Shown: positions 17,038 through 26,266, numbered from the stretch's first letter. The stretch: DNA of 64,000 bases from JAGIBJ01 sp032119595 (GCA_032119595.1 JAUMBQ010000001.1:496001-560000); one strand, 5' to 3'. Notes: generated by a model from the letters alone, not told the origin. Translations and numbers: made by a program.

Positions 17038-17595
17038 GTGGTCCCGCTCATCATCGTCTTGGTCATCGTCGCCGTCATCGCCCTGTGGGCTGCGGCGACC
17101 TACAACGGGCTCGTCAAGCTCCGCAATCGCGCCGAGGAAGGCTTCTCGGACATCGATACGCAGCTGAAGCGTCGCCACGACCTCATCCCGAACCTCATCG
17201 AGACGGTGAAGGGCTATGCGGCCCATGAGAAGTCGACGTTCGAGGCCGTCGTCGCCGCGCGCGCCGGCGCCGTCGCCGCCCAGGGTCCGGCGGACCAAGC
17301 CGCCGCCGAGAACATGCTCACGGGCGCACTCGGCAAGCTGTTCGCCCTGGCAGAGGGTTACCCGGACCTCAAAGCGAGCCAGAACTTCCTCGCGCTGCAG
17401 AACGAACTCACCGACACCGAGGACAAGATCCAGGCTTCGCGCCGCTTCTACAACATGCAGGTGCGCGACCTGAACACGAAGATCGAGTCCGTCCCGTCGA
17501 ACGTGATCGCCGGCGTCGGCCACTTCGAAAAGAAGGCGTTCTTCGAACTCGAGGATCCGGCCTCGGAGCGCCAAAACCCCCAGGTCTCCTTCTAG
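17038..17595 (+). CDS. lemA: LemA family membrane protein
   Basis: A 185-residue LemA protein: one N-terminal membrane helix (VPLIIVLVIVAVIALWAA), the signature YNGLVKLRNRAEEGFSDIDTQLKRRHDLIPNLIETVKGYA, then long helices with NFLALQNELTDTEDKIQASRRFYN and a closing PQVSF. LemA proteins span the membrane once. They often accompany HtpX or TPM-domain genes and are suspected to help envelope stress or proteolysis. GTG 17038 has AAAGG upstream and gives the typical short N-terminus; GTG 16996 would add 14 residues. The htpX gene follows after 33 nt. Confidence 0.9.
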   Translation: MVPLIIVLVIVAVIALWAAATYNGLVKLRNRAEEGFSDIDTQLKRRHDLIPNLIETVKGYAAHEKSTFEAVVAARAGAVAAQGPADQAAAENMLTGALGKLFALAEGYPDLKASQNFLALQNELTDTEDKIQASRRFYNMQVRDLNTKIESVPSNVIAGVGHFEKKAFFELEDPASERQNPQVSF

Positions 17596-17628
17596 TCGAC
17601 CGACCTCTCCGACCCCGGGCGTCCGCGC

Positions 17629-18627
17629 GTGTACGAGCAGATTGCCAGCAACAAACGCAAGTCGGTGGCGCTGTTCGCCGGCTTCTTGCTGCTCTACGGC
17701 GCCGTCGCAGCGGCGGTGTGGTGGTACGCGGGGTACGGCCCGTCGGTCGTGGTCGTGGTGATCGCGGTCGTGGTCGCCACGGTCGCGCTGGTCGGCGGCG
17801 ACGACATGGCCGTGCGGATCGCGGGCGCCCGGCAGATCGAGCGCAAGGAGGAGGCGCCGGAGCTGTGGCGCCTCGTGGAGAACCTTTCGATCGTGGCCGG
17901 CATTCCGATGCCGCGGATCTTCATCTCGCCGGACCCGTCGGCCAACGCCTTTGCGGCGGGCCGCAAGCCTGAGCAGGCGGTCGTGTGCGTGAACCAGGGG
18001 ATGCTCGAGCTGCTCGATGACCGCGAACTCGAGGGTGTCTTGGCCCACGAGCTCAGCCACATCCGCAACTACGACGTGCGCCTCATGACCTATGCGGCGG
18101 TGCTCGCGGGCTCGCTCGTGCTCGTCGCCCAGCTCGCAGCGCGGATCGGATTCCTCAGTGGTGGACGGGGGCGGCGCGACAGCAACGGCGGGGGCGCAGC
18201 GGGCATCCTCCAGCTTGTGGTGCTCCTTGCCACGGTGGTGCTCGCGCCGATCGGCGCGACGATCATCCAGCTCTCGATCAGTCGCAAGCGCGAGTTCGTG
18301 GCCGATGCCTCCGCCGCCGAACTGACGCGCTACCCGCAGGCCCTCGCGTCGGCGCTCAACCTGATTGGAGGCGACTCCACCCCGCCTGCCCGCGACGAGC
18401 GCACGATCGCGCACATGATGATCGCGCCGCAGCTGACCGTCCGGGGCAACACGAGCAAGCTGTTCTCGACCCATCCGCCGATGGAGGAGCGCGTCGCCGC
18501 GCTCATGGAGATGGCCGCCGGAACCCCGCATCAACACGGCCTCCCAGTGGTGCAAACGTTCCTCGAAGTGAGCGAGCCTCCCGCCGATTTCGGTGACGAG
18601 ACGCCGGCCGTCTTCCGCGACGAGTAG
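17629..18627 (+). CDS. htpX: M48 family membrane metalloprotease HtpX
   Basis: A 332-residue membrane protease. Two helices at about 12-33 and 39-56 precede the catalytic domain. Zinc ligands are HELSH at 140-144 and E222 in SRKREFVAD. Two further hydrophobic segments at 153-175 and 191-213 match HtpX topology. STHPPMEERVAAL near the end is the usual family tail. HtpX degrades misfolded membrane proteins. Start GTG 17629, in operon with lemA, a pairing seen in many genomes. Confidence 0.93.
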   Translation: MYEQIASNKRKSVALFAGFLLLYGAVAAAVWWYAGYGPSVVVVVIAVVVATVALVGGDDMAVRIAGARQIERKEEAPELWRLVENLSIVAGIPMPRIFISPDPSANAFAAGRKPEQAVVCVNQGMLELLDDRELEGVLAHELSHIRNYDVRLMTYAAVLAGSLVLVAQLAARIGFLSGGRGRRDSNGGGAAGILQLVVLLATVVLAPIGATIIQLSISRKREFVADASAAELTRYPQALASALNLIGGDSTPPARDERTIAHMMIAPQLTVRGNTSKLFSTHPPMEERVAALMEMAAGTPHQHGLPVVQTFLEVSEPPADFGDETPAVFRDE

Positions 18628-18639
18628 CCGCGCGCTGCC

Positions 18640-18668
18640 GTCCGGCCGTCCCGACCGGGCGGCCGGAC
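18640..18668 (+). terminator. Hairpin after htpX
   Basis: GTCCGGCCG and CGGCCGGAC form a perfect 9-bp stem with an 11-nt loop, starting 12 nt past the htpX stop. The rest of the 255-bp gap holds no gene. Confidence 0.55.
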
Positions 18669-18882
18669 CCAAGAGACACCGTCCCTAGGACGAATAGCGG
18701 CGCACAGCCGTCCGGCTAGCAGCGCGCTGCGCTGACGGCCAACGGAACATCCCGGGGCACTGTGTCGCGCGGGTTACACACTGGGCGTCGCAAACGGAGC
18801 AGACGGGACCGCGTTTCCACGGGATCTTGGAGTCATCGCCGGGGCACCACCCGGCGAACCCCACACCACAGGAACTCAAACC

Positions 18883-20280
18883 ATGCTCTCCAACCCCACT
18901 CGTCGCTTCTCTCCGGCCACCGCACTGTCGGTTGCCGCCATCCTCGGAGGAACGCTCTTCGCGGCCGCTCCAGCCGGTGCCCAGGTGCCCGGCGAGGCGA
19001 TCCCTTCAACCACCACCCCGACGCCGACGGCGACGCCCACGCCCACGCCCACCCCGACTTCGACGCCGGCACCACGCCCGGCACCGGCCGGCAACGGCTC
19101 CATCGCCATCCCCGAGGACACCACGCCGGACCCGCCGGCGCCGCCGACGCCCGTCGGACCGCAAGGCCTGCTCGGCGAGGCCCCGATCAGCCTCGGCGTC
19201 CTGGTCGCCAAGCTCCAGGAGAGCGTCTCCGTGAACGGTGGCTCGACCGGCTGGGCCTACTCGATCAGCCGCCAGGGCCAGATCGTCGGCGGCAACGCGG
19301 GCGGCCTCGCGCGCCTCCCGTTCGATGCGAACAACGACGCCGACGGCATCCCGTTCACGCAGAGCACCCGGATCGAGCTGATGAGCACGACCAAGCCGAT
19401 CACGGCGATGGCGATGCTCAAGGCGCTCGACGCCGCCGGCATCTCGGTCGACGCGCCCGTCGGAAAGTACCTGCCGGCCGGCTGGCAGAAGGGCAAGGGC
19501 TTCTCGAAGTACAGCGTCAACCCGATCACGTTCCGCCATCTCCTCACGCACACGTCCGGCATCCTGCAGGCGTTCCAGGACCCGAACATCGACCACACCG
19601 GCTGGGATAACGAGTGGGTCGGCCTGGTGCCGATCGTGAAGGAAGGGGCGACCCCGAACGTCGCTGCCGGTGAGCAGTACAAGAACGCCAACTACTCGCT
19701 CATGCGCGTGCTGCTGCCCAAGCTGTGGTCGCTCACCGATGGCCCGAAGACGGCCGTCACCGAGGCCAACCACGGCCTGCGTTACCTGAGCTACGTCAAC
19801 ACCAAGATCCTGGCTCCGGCCGGCATCGCGGCGACGAGCTGCAACGCCTCAAACCCCGCCACCGCGGCCTTCGTCTACAACAAGAGCAACCTCGGCATCC
19901 TCGGCCGACTCGTCGACTACACCGGCGTTGAGAACCAGTGCGGCGGCCATCGCGGTCTGCACCTCTCCACGCTCGACCTCGTCCGTCTGACGGCCAAGCT
20001 CCGTGAGACGAACGCGGTCCTGCCGGCGCACGTGCGCAAAGCGATGTTCGACGGCCGCCTCGGCTGGTCGACGTTCTCCAACCGCTCCGGCACCGACCGC
20101 GCGGGCCTCTGGTACCACGGCGGCGACGGCGACTTCAGCGGCGGCCGCCAGGTCAACACCTGCGTGATGAACGCGCCCCAGGGCTACCAGCTGTCGATCA
20201 TCTTCAACTCGCAGACGCCCAGCAGCACCTACCAGTGCACGATCCTCAAGAACGCCATCAACGCCGCCCGCACCGCGTAG
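18883..20280 (+). CDS. Secreted serine beta-lactamase-like hydrolase
   Basis: A 465-residue exported enzyme of the class C beta-lactamase/DD-peptidase fold. A signal peptide ends near AGAQ (34), and a Thr-Pro linker (about 42-68) tethers the domain at about 100-465. The catalytic motif SxxK is STTK at 168-171. RHLLTHTSG follows at 218-226, then YKN at 266-268 as the YxN box, and HGGDG in place of KTG. Such proteins are often esterases or D-amino-acid peptidases rather than true beta-lactamases. ATG 18883 has an AGGA site upstream. No regulator of the AmpR type is nearby. Confidence 0.85.
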   Translation: MLSNPTRRFSPATALSVAAILGGTLFAAAPAGAQVPGEAIPSTTTPTPTATPTPTPTPTSTPAPRPAPAGNGSIAIPEDTTPDPPAPPTPVGPQGLLGEAPISLGVLVAKLQESVSVNGGSTGWAYSISRQGQIVGGNAGGLARLPFDANNDADGIPFTQSTRIELMSTTKPITAMAMLKALDAAGISVDAPVGKYLPAGWQKGKGFSKYSVNPITFRHLLTHTSGILQAFQDPNIDHTGWDNEWVGLVPIVKEGATPNVAAGEQYKNANYSLMRVLLPKLWSLTDGPKTAVTEANHGLRYLSYVNTKILAPAGIAATSCNASNPATAAFVYNKSNLGILGRLVDYTGVENQCGGHRGLHLSTLDLVRLTAKLRETNAVLPAHVRKAMFDGRLGWSTFSNRSGTDRAGLWYHGGDGDFSGGRQVNTCVMNAPQGYQLSIIFNSQTPSSTYQCTILKNAINAARTA

Positions 20281-20285
20281 GAGGT

Positions 20286-22136
20286 CTAGGCCCAGCCAGG
20301 CCGTCGCGGCTTGCCTCGCAGCGTCTTTAGACGCTCGAGGCGAGCCGCTTCCTTCGTGCGGTACGCCCGGCGGTCGGCGACCTGCATCAGCGTCTCGAAC
20401 GAGTCGCCGTCAACGCCGTAGAGCGCGGCTCCAACCGAGCCTGGACTGAGCGGCTCGAGCGCTTCCCGGACCGTCCTGACATCCCGGGCAAGCTGATCCG
20501 CCGACGCCGCCGGAACGGCCAGGGCAAACTCGTCGCCGCCGATCCGGCCAACGGCGTAGGGGTCCGGCAGCACGGTCATCAGCATCCCGGCGATCGACTC
20601 GAGGGTCCGGTCGCCGACGGCGAGCCCTTCGGCCTCGTTGAGTTCCCGAAAGCCGTCGAGGTCAAGCGTGATGAGCGCCAGCGGGGTTCCCTCTGCTGCG
20701 GCCCGCTCGACCGCCGCGTGCGCCCTGACTTCGAACCCCCGGCGATTGAGCAGCCCGGTCAGTTCGTCGGTCTGGGCAAGCTTGAGGCGAACACTTGTCA
20801 CCGCAACCGTGCCATCACGGCCGAGGGCCCCGAGCCGAGCCGCACCGACCAACAGGACCGCCTGGAACGGCGCGATCCAGAGCGCCCCAGGCGGCCCGAG
20901 GGCGAGGATCAGGACCCACGCCAGCGCCATGATCGCGAAGAGCCGACGCGCCAGGCGACGGTCGAACATCGTCGCATCGAACAGCACCTTGATGAACAGG
21001 GCACCCGCGATCGGCGCTGCAGCTCCGTGCCCCGAAGCCAGCGCGGCACCACCGACGCCGAGGCCGAGCAGGATCGCGGACGCGTAGAACGGCACCAGGG
21101 CTGGATGGCCGAGTTCGTTGATGCGATGTCGGTAGACGACGGCGATCACCACATTCACGAGGACCCACGGAATCCCGAGATAGCGGACGAGCTGCTGGTA
21201 GATCGTGTCGCCATCGGCCATGAAGGTCGCGGCGACCACAAAGCTCCCGGCCAGCGCGAGGGTGAGGAATCCCGCGGCGAGCCAGCGTCCGTCGAGGGCG
21301 AGTCCCTCGCCTTTCATCGCCGCAGGACGCTCACCGGACCGCACCGCCGCAAACGTGACCGCCGGGGGCTCTGCCCGCGAGCCAGCCTCGGCCGGTCGGT
21401 GATCGGCACTTCGGTGCTGCACAGGAAACGCGGGGTCATGACGGGCAAGGATCACCGCGTGGGTCGCAGCGTCGAGCAGGGCCTCCCACGACGACTCGCC
21501 GTCGTCGGTCGTCGCAACGCCTACCGACGATGAAATCCGCTCGGCCACCGCCGCCCGGAGCGTGCTTCCCAGGGCCACCGCCTCCTGAATGTCCGTCCCG
21601 AGCAGGAGCACGGCGAATTCGTCGCCGCCCAGTCGACCGAACGCGGCGTCCGTTGGAAGCAGTGGCGGAATGACGTCGCCAATCCACGAGAGGAGTTCGT
21701 CGCCTGCGGCGTGGCCGGAATCGTCGTTAACGCGCTTGAAGTTGTCGATGTCCAGGACGAGGAGCGCCGCGATGGCATCGGGCGAGGCCCCTTGCAGATC
21801 GAAGGCGAGCTGCTCGAGGAAGCCCCGCCGGCTGAGGCCCTTGGTCAGGGCATCGGTGCGGGAGAGCAGAGCGGCCTGCCGAAGCCCGAACCGGTGACCA
21901 TGCCGCGGGATCAGACCGGAGACCCAGCCGATCAACACCAACCCGACCGTGACCGCAGTGTCGAGGAGGTTGAGGTCGGGCACGAGGAAGAGCAGCCCGG
22001 AGACGAGCGCCAGGAGACCGGCAATGGCGATACGCGACCGGCGTCTGGGGAGCGCGAAGCCGATGTAGGCCGCGGTCGGCAGCGCAGCGGTGAGCGTCAG
22101 CGCCGCAACCTCGGCCGCGTGGTCGGCGAGGACCAC
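20286..22136 (-). CDS. Membrane protein with two GGDEF domains
   Basis: A 616-residue double-unit protein: membrane helices (about 10-75), GGDEF domain 1 with intact GGDEF at 170-174, a second membrane block (about 285-460), then GGDEF domain 2 with an intact RIGGDEF motif at about 540. Both active sites look competent to make c-di-GMP from GTP. Neither has the RxxD product-inhibition site five residues before GGDEF. No EAL or HD-GYP domain is present. Start GTG 22136, separated by 2 bp from the upstream LtrA gene on the same strand, so the two are probably cotranscribed. Confidence 0.88.
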   Translation of the reverse strand: MVLADHAAEVAALTLTAALPTAAYIGFALPRRRSRIAIAGLLALVSGLLFLVPDLNLLDTAVTVGLVLIGWVSGLIPRHGHRFGLRQAALLSRTDALTKGLSRRGFLEQLAFDLQGASPDAIAALLVLDIDNFKRVNDDSGHAAGDELLSWIGDVIPPLLPTDAAFGRLGGDEFAVLLLGTDIQEAVALGSTLRAAVAERISSSVGVATTDDGESSWEALLDAATHAVILARHDPAFPVQHRSADHRPAEAGSRAEPPAVTFAAVRSGERPAAMKGEGLALDGRWLAAGFLTLALAGSFVVAATFMADGDTIYQQLVRYLGIPWVLVNVVIAVVYRHRINELGHPALVPFYASAILLGLGVGGAALASGHGAAAPIAGALFIKVLFDATMFDRRLARRLFAIMALAWVLILALGPPGALWIAPFQAVLLVGAARLGALGRDGTVAVTSVRLKLAQTDELTGLLNRRGFEVRAHAAVERAAAEGTPLALITLDLDGFRELNEAEGLAVGDRTLESIAGMLMTVLPDPYAVGRIGGDEFALAVPAASADQLARDVRTVREALEPLSPGSVGAALYGVDGDSFETLMQVADRRAYRTKEAARLERLKTLRGKPRRPGWA

Positions 22137-22138
22137 GC

Positions 22139-23323
22139 TCAGTGCCCGGCGAGTTCGTGACGCATCTTGGTGCGCAGCTCGCGAAACCGGACGGTCTCGT
22201 AGATGATCAGGCAGGCCGCCAGGGCGGTGAGGATCGCCAGCGTCACGAGCGCGTCCAGCTCGACCGCGAGCGGGATGAGGGCCAGCGCGATGAGCGCAAC
22301 GACCAGCCGCTGGGTGCTGAAGCGCTTCACATTGCGATAGCGGAATGCGATGTGCGCGGCCAGATACAGCGCGAACCCTCCGAGGAGGGCCGTCGCCGGG
22401 ACGAGCTTGAGGGGCTCGTCAACGTGGCCAACCGTCTTCTTGAGCCCGAGCGCGATCAGCACGATCCCGGCAACCATCACGAAGTGCAGGTAGGAGAAGG
22501 AGTCGCGCGCGATCTCGTTCTGTTCCTTTCCGGGCGCGGCGTTGACCAGGCGCCGCTCGGCCACCCGCGCGACGACATCGAAGTACATCCACCAGAGCGC
22601 GAACGACAGCAGGACGCCAAGCACCGCGGAGGAGACGACGGCCACCGTCAGCTCAATCTCGTCAACGCCGATACCGATCGCGACGATCGATTCCCCGAGC
22701 GCGATGATGAGGATGAGCCCGTGCCGCTCGGCAAAGTGCTTCGGCGACAGTTTCCACCCCTCGGCCCCGAAGAAGAACGGGCCGCCAGCGTCGACGGCGA
22801 GCGCCAGGAACCACAGGCCACCTTGCACCCAGCCGTCGGTGAACGACGCGCCGATCAGCAGCGCCACGCTGAGCGCCGTGCTGACTCCCAGGCCGGTCAC
22901 TGAGCTGCGAAGCCCTGGCTCGTCGCGGCTGCTGATCCAGAACAGGGCGATATGCGCGCCTCGGACCACCGCGAACGCCCCGGCAAAGAGGAGGCCGTAG
23001 TCCTCGAACGCGTGCGGCATCGCCAGCGAACAGACGAGCAGCGCGGCGATCGCGACGGCCATGACGAGCCGGACCGCTCCCTCTTCGGGGTCGATCACGC
23101 TCGTCAGCCACGCGTAGCCGACCCACGCCCACCACATCACGCCCAGTACCAGCATCCCTTTGCCGAGGCCGGCCCAGGTCGGCTCGTACGCCATGAGCGC
23201 GGTCGCCTGCGTGAGCGCGAGGACAAAGACGAGGTCGAAGAACAGCTCCAGCGGCGTTACCGCGTCCTGCTGACGCCTGGTTGCCTGGATATGCGGCGTG
23301 CGGGGTCGGGCGGATGCGCTCAC
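22139..23323 (-). CDS. ltrA: Low temperature requirement protein A (LtrA)
   Basis: A 394-residue integral membrane protein with about 11 helices. The family opening is clear: VTPLELFFDLVFVLALTQ, then WWAWVGYAWLTS, HGLILIIALGESIVAIG in the middle and a basic C-terminal tail. LtrA was first found as needed for Listeria growth in the cold and its biochemical role is unknown. GTG 23323 gives the family's usual length. It lies immediately upstream of the double GGDEF gene. Confidence 0.9.
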   Translation of the reverse strand: MSASARPRTPHIQATRRQQDAVTPLELFFDLVFVLALTQATALMAYEPTWAGLGKGMLVLGVMWWAWVGYAWLTSVIDPEEGAVRLVMAVAIAALLVCSLAMPHAFEDYGLLFAGAFAVVRGAHIALFWISSRDEPGLRSSVTGLGVSTALSVALLIGASFTDGWVQGGLWFLALAVDAGGPFFFGAEGWKLSPKHFAERHGLILIIALGESIVAIGIGVDEIELTVAVVSSAVLGVLLSFALWWMYFDVVARVAERRLVNAAPGKEQNEIARDSFSYLHFVMVAGIVLIALGLKKTVGHVDEPLKLVPATALLGGFALYLAAHIAFRYRNVKRFSTQRLVVALIALALIPLAVELDALVTLAILTALAACLIIYETVRFRELRTKMRHELAGH

Positions 23324-23451
23324 GCCCGCGAGTTTCTCAGGCCGGTCGCCCGCACACCAGAGCACCAGCCCTCGCCGTCGCACCATGTTCTGGACGCTCC
23401 ATGCAATACGCACCGTAGTTCTTCGACGAAGGTTCTCGCTTCGCCCCGGTC

Positions 23452-23473
23452 GGACTGCTAAAACTGGCAGTCC
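23452..23473 (+). promoter_or_regulatory. Palindrome and -10 region abutting a start codon
   Basis: GGACTGC and GCAGTCC flank TAAAACTG, ending 1 nt before ATG 23475. The spacer contains a TAAAAC/AAAACT -10-like box. This is either an operator over a leaderless promoter or a hairpin at the 5' end of the message. Confidence 0.45.
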
Positions 23474-23474
23474 C

Positions 23475-23714
23475 ATGACCACTGTCCCTGGTTCATTGGT
23501 GAGCCCCCGGCGATCACTCGGGCGGCGCACCTTCATGGCGATCGTCCTGATCGGTCTCAGCGCCCTCGCGTGGGGTGGCGTCGCGCGCGACACGACGAAG
23601 GACGTCATGCCCAAGTCGGTCCTTCCGTGGGTCCTTCTCCAGGGCGGCGAGCACTCGCACCAGCCCGACCCGCTGCCAGCCACGGCGAGGCCGGCCGAGG
23701 CGCCGCACCGGTGA
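23475..23714 (+). CDS. Small Tat-like membrane protein, relic of a molybdoenzyme
   Basis: A 79-residue protein with a twin-arginine-like N-terminus, RRSLGRRTFMAIVLIGLSALAWGGVARD, and a short polar tail. This segment resembles the N-terminus of the molybdopterin protein at 24566 (GRRAFLGVVGVGLTSLVWGGAALD). Both genes are followed by paralogous cytochrome b genes. The catalytic domain is absent here, so it is probably what remains of a duplicated oxidoreductase, or a small anchor subunit. Its TGA overlaps the GTG of the next gene, showing translational coupling. Confidence 0.65.
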   Translation: MTTVPGSLVSPRRSLGRRTFMAIVLIGLSALAWGGVARDTTKDVMPKSVLPWVLLQGGEHSHQPDPLPATARPAEAPHR

Positions 23715-24487
23715 GCAGCCCGGCCGGGTCGACCCCGCCGCCCGGCGCCTTGCACCCGGGTGGACTGCGCATCTCGTCCCAGCATCGCGTGCGCCGATTC
23801 GGCGCCACCGAGCGCGCCCTCCACATGGTGCACGGCACCTCGTTCCTCGCGATGCTCGCGACCGGGTTCATGCTCGGCCTGCCGTGCATGGTCAAGTTCT
23901 ACGGGGCCGAGCATCGGCCCCTCGTGCTCGATGTCCACCTCGTGATCGCCGCGCTCTGGATCACGGGCATCACCCTCGTGCTCGTCTTCGGCGACCGCAA
24001 GATGCTGCGCCGCACCCGCGAGCAGTTCGAAAGCCTCGACGCCGACGACCTGCGATGGCTCCGCAGCAAGGCAGCCCGAAGCGCTCCGCAGGGCCGCTTC
24101 AACGGCGGGCAGAAGTTCCACGGCATCGTGCAGGCCGGCCTCACGGTGCTGCTCTTCGTGTCGGGACTCTGCCTCTGGATCGGGCTGAAGAGCCCCGGGT
24201 TCGTCGTCCCAGGAGCCCTGGGGTTGCACGACTATGCGATGGCCGGCGCGGTGTTCTTCGTGGTCGGCCATGTCGGCGTTGCCCTGTCGCCGAAGATCCG
24301 CGCGTCGGTGGCCGGCATGTTCCGTGGCACGGTGCCGGCTTCGTACGCGCGAACCCACCACGCCGACTGGGATCCCGAGGCCGAACCGCTGGAGCACCGC
24401 CCGCCGCGGACCCGCGCACGTTTGGCCACCGGGGGCGTCGTCGTGGCAGCTGGCATCGCGGTCGCGGCGATGCTGACCACCGTCTGA
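23711..24487 (+). CDS. Cytochrome b561/b-type membrane subunit, copy 1
   Basis: A 258-residue protein with about five hydrophobic segments. Candidate haem ligands recur at the same places as in copy 2 (25251): MVHGTSF, DVHLVIAALW, GQKFHG, GLHDYAM and VGHVGVAL. The loop between helices 2 and 3, ESLDADDLRWLRSKAARSAPQG-type, is almost shared. This family passes electrons between a periplasmic molybdoenzyme and the quinone pool, like the gamma subunit of formate dehydrogenase. Here the upstream partner lacks its catalytic domain. GTG start with 4-bp overlap. Confidence 0.8.
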   Translation: MSSPAGSTPPPGALHPGGLRISSQHRVRRFGATERALHMVHGTSFLAMLATGFMLGLPCMVKFYGAEHRPLVLDVHLVIAALWITGITLVLVFGDRKMLRRTREQFESLDADDLRWLRSKAARSAPQGRFNGGQKFHGIVQAGLTVLLFVSGLCLWIGLKSPGFVVPGALGLHDYAMAGAVFFVVGHVGVALSPKIRASVAGMFRGTVPASYARTHHADWDPEAEPLEHRPPRTRARLATGGVVVAAGIAVAAMLTTV

Positions 24488-24553
24488 GAAACCCGGCGCT
24501 CGGCGGGCGCACATTCGTTCGCGACACGTAATGCTCGGCCTGGACGCGGGTGG

Positions 24554-24559
24554 GACAAT
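24554..24559 (+). promoter_or_regulatory. -10 box (GACAAT)
   Basis: GACAAT ends 6 nt before ATG 24566, giving a near-leaderless transcript. The same hexamer precedes the TetR gene at 38169. Confidence 0.35.
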
Positions 24560-24565
24560 CGCTGG

Positions 24566-25261
24566 ATGACCGACGCCACCGACGATCCCAGCGGTGCCCC
24601 GATCGGTCGTCGCGCGTTCCTTGGCGTCGTAGGGGTCGGTTTGACGTCGCTCGTGTGGGGTGGCGCCGCGCTCGACCTCCTCTCCAAGGCGACGACCGCG
24701 CTGCCGCAGGGCGTCCGCGGAGCTATTCCGTTTGGCCAGGGCTGGCGGATCTATTCGGTCAATCCGCCGTTCCCGGTGTTCGACCGCAAGACCTGGACCT
24801 TCCAGATCGAAGGCCAGGTCGAGAAGCCGGTCACCTACACGTTCGAGGATCTCCTCGACCTTCCGTCGGTCGACCAGACCAGCGACTTTCACTGCGTGAC
24901 CGGCTGGTCGGTCGACGATGTGGTCTGGAAGGGCGTGCGGCTCGACGATCTCCTGGCCGAGGCGAAGCCGCTGCCGAGCGCCAAGGGCCTGGAGTTCTGG
25001 TCGATGGAGGCGGAGTACGTCGACACGCTCACGATGGAGCAGGCGGCGATGCCCGACGTGATGCTCGCCTATGAGATGTACGGGCAGCCGATCCCGCGCC
25101 AGCATGGTGCGCCGGCCCGCGTGGTGATCCCGAAGATGTACGGCTACAAGGGCACCAAATGGTGCAACCGGATCAAGGTCGTCGACACGATCGAGGACGG
25201 GTACTGGGAGGTGCGCGGGTACGACCGCGACGCGTGGGTGGGCGACTCCAATGGCCGCTGA
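24566..25261 (+). CDS. Sulfite oxidase-like molybdopterin oxidoreductase
   Basis: A 231-residue protein of the sulfite oxidase/MsrP fold. A twin-arginine-like anchor (GRRAFLGVVGVGLTSLVWGG, about 14-33) leads to the molybdopterin domain. The Mo-ligating cysteine is C110 in SDFHCVTGWSVDDVVWKGV. QHGAPARVVIPKMYGYKGTKW is the second conserved block. It should act outside the membrane, reducing or oxidising a small sulfur compound with electrons exchanged through the cytochrome b encoded next. The 11-bp overlap with that gene supports a two-subunit complex. The substrate is not deducible. Confidence 0.85.
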   Translation: MTDATDDPSGAPIGRRAFLGVVGVGLTSLVWGGAALDLLSKATTALPQGVRGAIPFGQGWRIYSVNPPFPVFDRKTWTFQIEGQVEKPVTYTFEDLLDLPSVDQTSDFHCVTGWSVDDVVWKGVRLDDLLAEAKPLPSAKGLEFWSMEAEYVDTLTMEQAAMPDVMLAYEMYGQPIPRQHGAPARVVIPKMYGYKGTKWCNRIKVVDTIEDGYWEVRGYDRDAWVGDSNGR

Positions 25262-26096
25262 GACCAGCTCCTCAGGCGACGATCCGACGAGGGCCGTCGC
25301 CCAGGAAGCCGACGACTCGGCGGCAATGATCGAGGCGCTCGGGACACGCGCCTCGACGCTCCAAGCCGCGCGTACCGCTGAGCAGCGGGCGGCCTCCCGC
25401 CGGCGCGTGCCGCGCTTCTCTGCCACCGAGCGATGGCTGCATGGCGTCAACGGCGTCGCGTTCATCGTCATGCTGCTCACCGGGCTGGCGCTGTTCCTGC
25501 CCTTCCTGGCGCAGGCGTTCGGCAACCGGCCGGTCGTCAAGGCGATCCACCTGGCCGTCGCGGCGCTCTGGCTGACCGCGATCGTCCTCACGCCGATCCT
25601 GGGCGACCGGCGGGTCATCCGCCGCACGCGGATGGAGTTCGAGAGCCTGAGTCGCGACGACTTGCGCTGGCTGCGCAGCCACGCCGCCCGCTCGGCTCCG
25701 CAGGGCAAGTTCAACGGCGGCCAGAAGTTCCATGCCGTGATGCAGGGCGCGCTCACGTTCCTCTTCTTCATCTCCGGCGCGCTCCTCTACCTCGGCGAGC
25801 GCAACACGGTGTTCCGGCTCCCGGGCACCATCGCGCTGCACGACGTGGCGATGGTCGTCGCCGCGATCCTCGTGACCGGGCACGTCTACATTGCCGTCGT
25901 GCGGTCGCGCGAGTCGCTCTCCGGCATGACCGACGGCACCGTGCCGGCGTCCTACGCGGCAGAGCACCACCCGCTCTGGGATCCGGCGAACGATCCGATC
26001 GGCTTCACCCCACGGCCTAGCGCCGCCCGGCTCGCGCTGGCCGCAGCGGTGCTCGCGGCAGGCATCGTCGCCGCCTTCCTGCTCGCTGGCGGTTGA
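25251..26096 (+). CDS. Cytochrome b561/b-type membrane subunit, copy 2
   Basis: A 281-residue paralog of the protein at 23711. It has a 55-residue polar N-terminus and five hydrophobic segments, with histidines in WLHGVNG, AIHLAVAALW, GQKFHAVM, ALHDVAM and TGHVYIAV. It ends in a TVPASYAAEHHPLWDP segment, nearly repeated in copy 1. It likely passes electrons between quinones and the molybdopterin subunit encoded just upstream. A short tract with GAGTCGAC repeats (26104-26145) follows the stop. Confidence 0.85.
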   Translation: MAAETSSSGDDPTRAVAQEADDSAAMIEALGTRASTLQAARTAEQRAASRRRVPRFSATERWLHGVNGVAFIVMLLTGLALFLPFLAQAFGNRPVVKAIHLAVAALWLTAIVLTPILGDRRVIRRTRMEFESLSRDDLRWLRSHAARSAPQGKFNGGQKFHAVMQGALTFLFFISGALLYLGERNTVFRLPGTIALHDVAMVVAAILVTGHVYIAVVRSRESLSGMTDGTVPASYAAEHHPLWDPANDPIGFTPRPSAARLALAAAVLAAGIVAAFLLAGG

Positions 26097-26266
26097 ATCT
26101 CCCGACGACTGAGTCGGCCGAGCCGGCTGAGTCGACTGAGTCGACTACCGAGACGGGACCTGAACGAGAACTCGCAGGCACCCAGGCCAAGCGTTCACCG
26201 GCTCATCACCGCGGGTTCACCCGAGTTCTACTTCGAGCACGACCGGCGCAGACAGGCTGCCGGGCG

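Noticed and set aside
20286..22136. EAL or HD-GYP phosphodiesterase domain in the double GGDEF protein
   Set aside because: Both catalytic modules read as GGDEF; no EAL, HD or GYP motif was found in this protein or elsewhere among the GGDEF genes.
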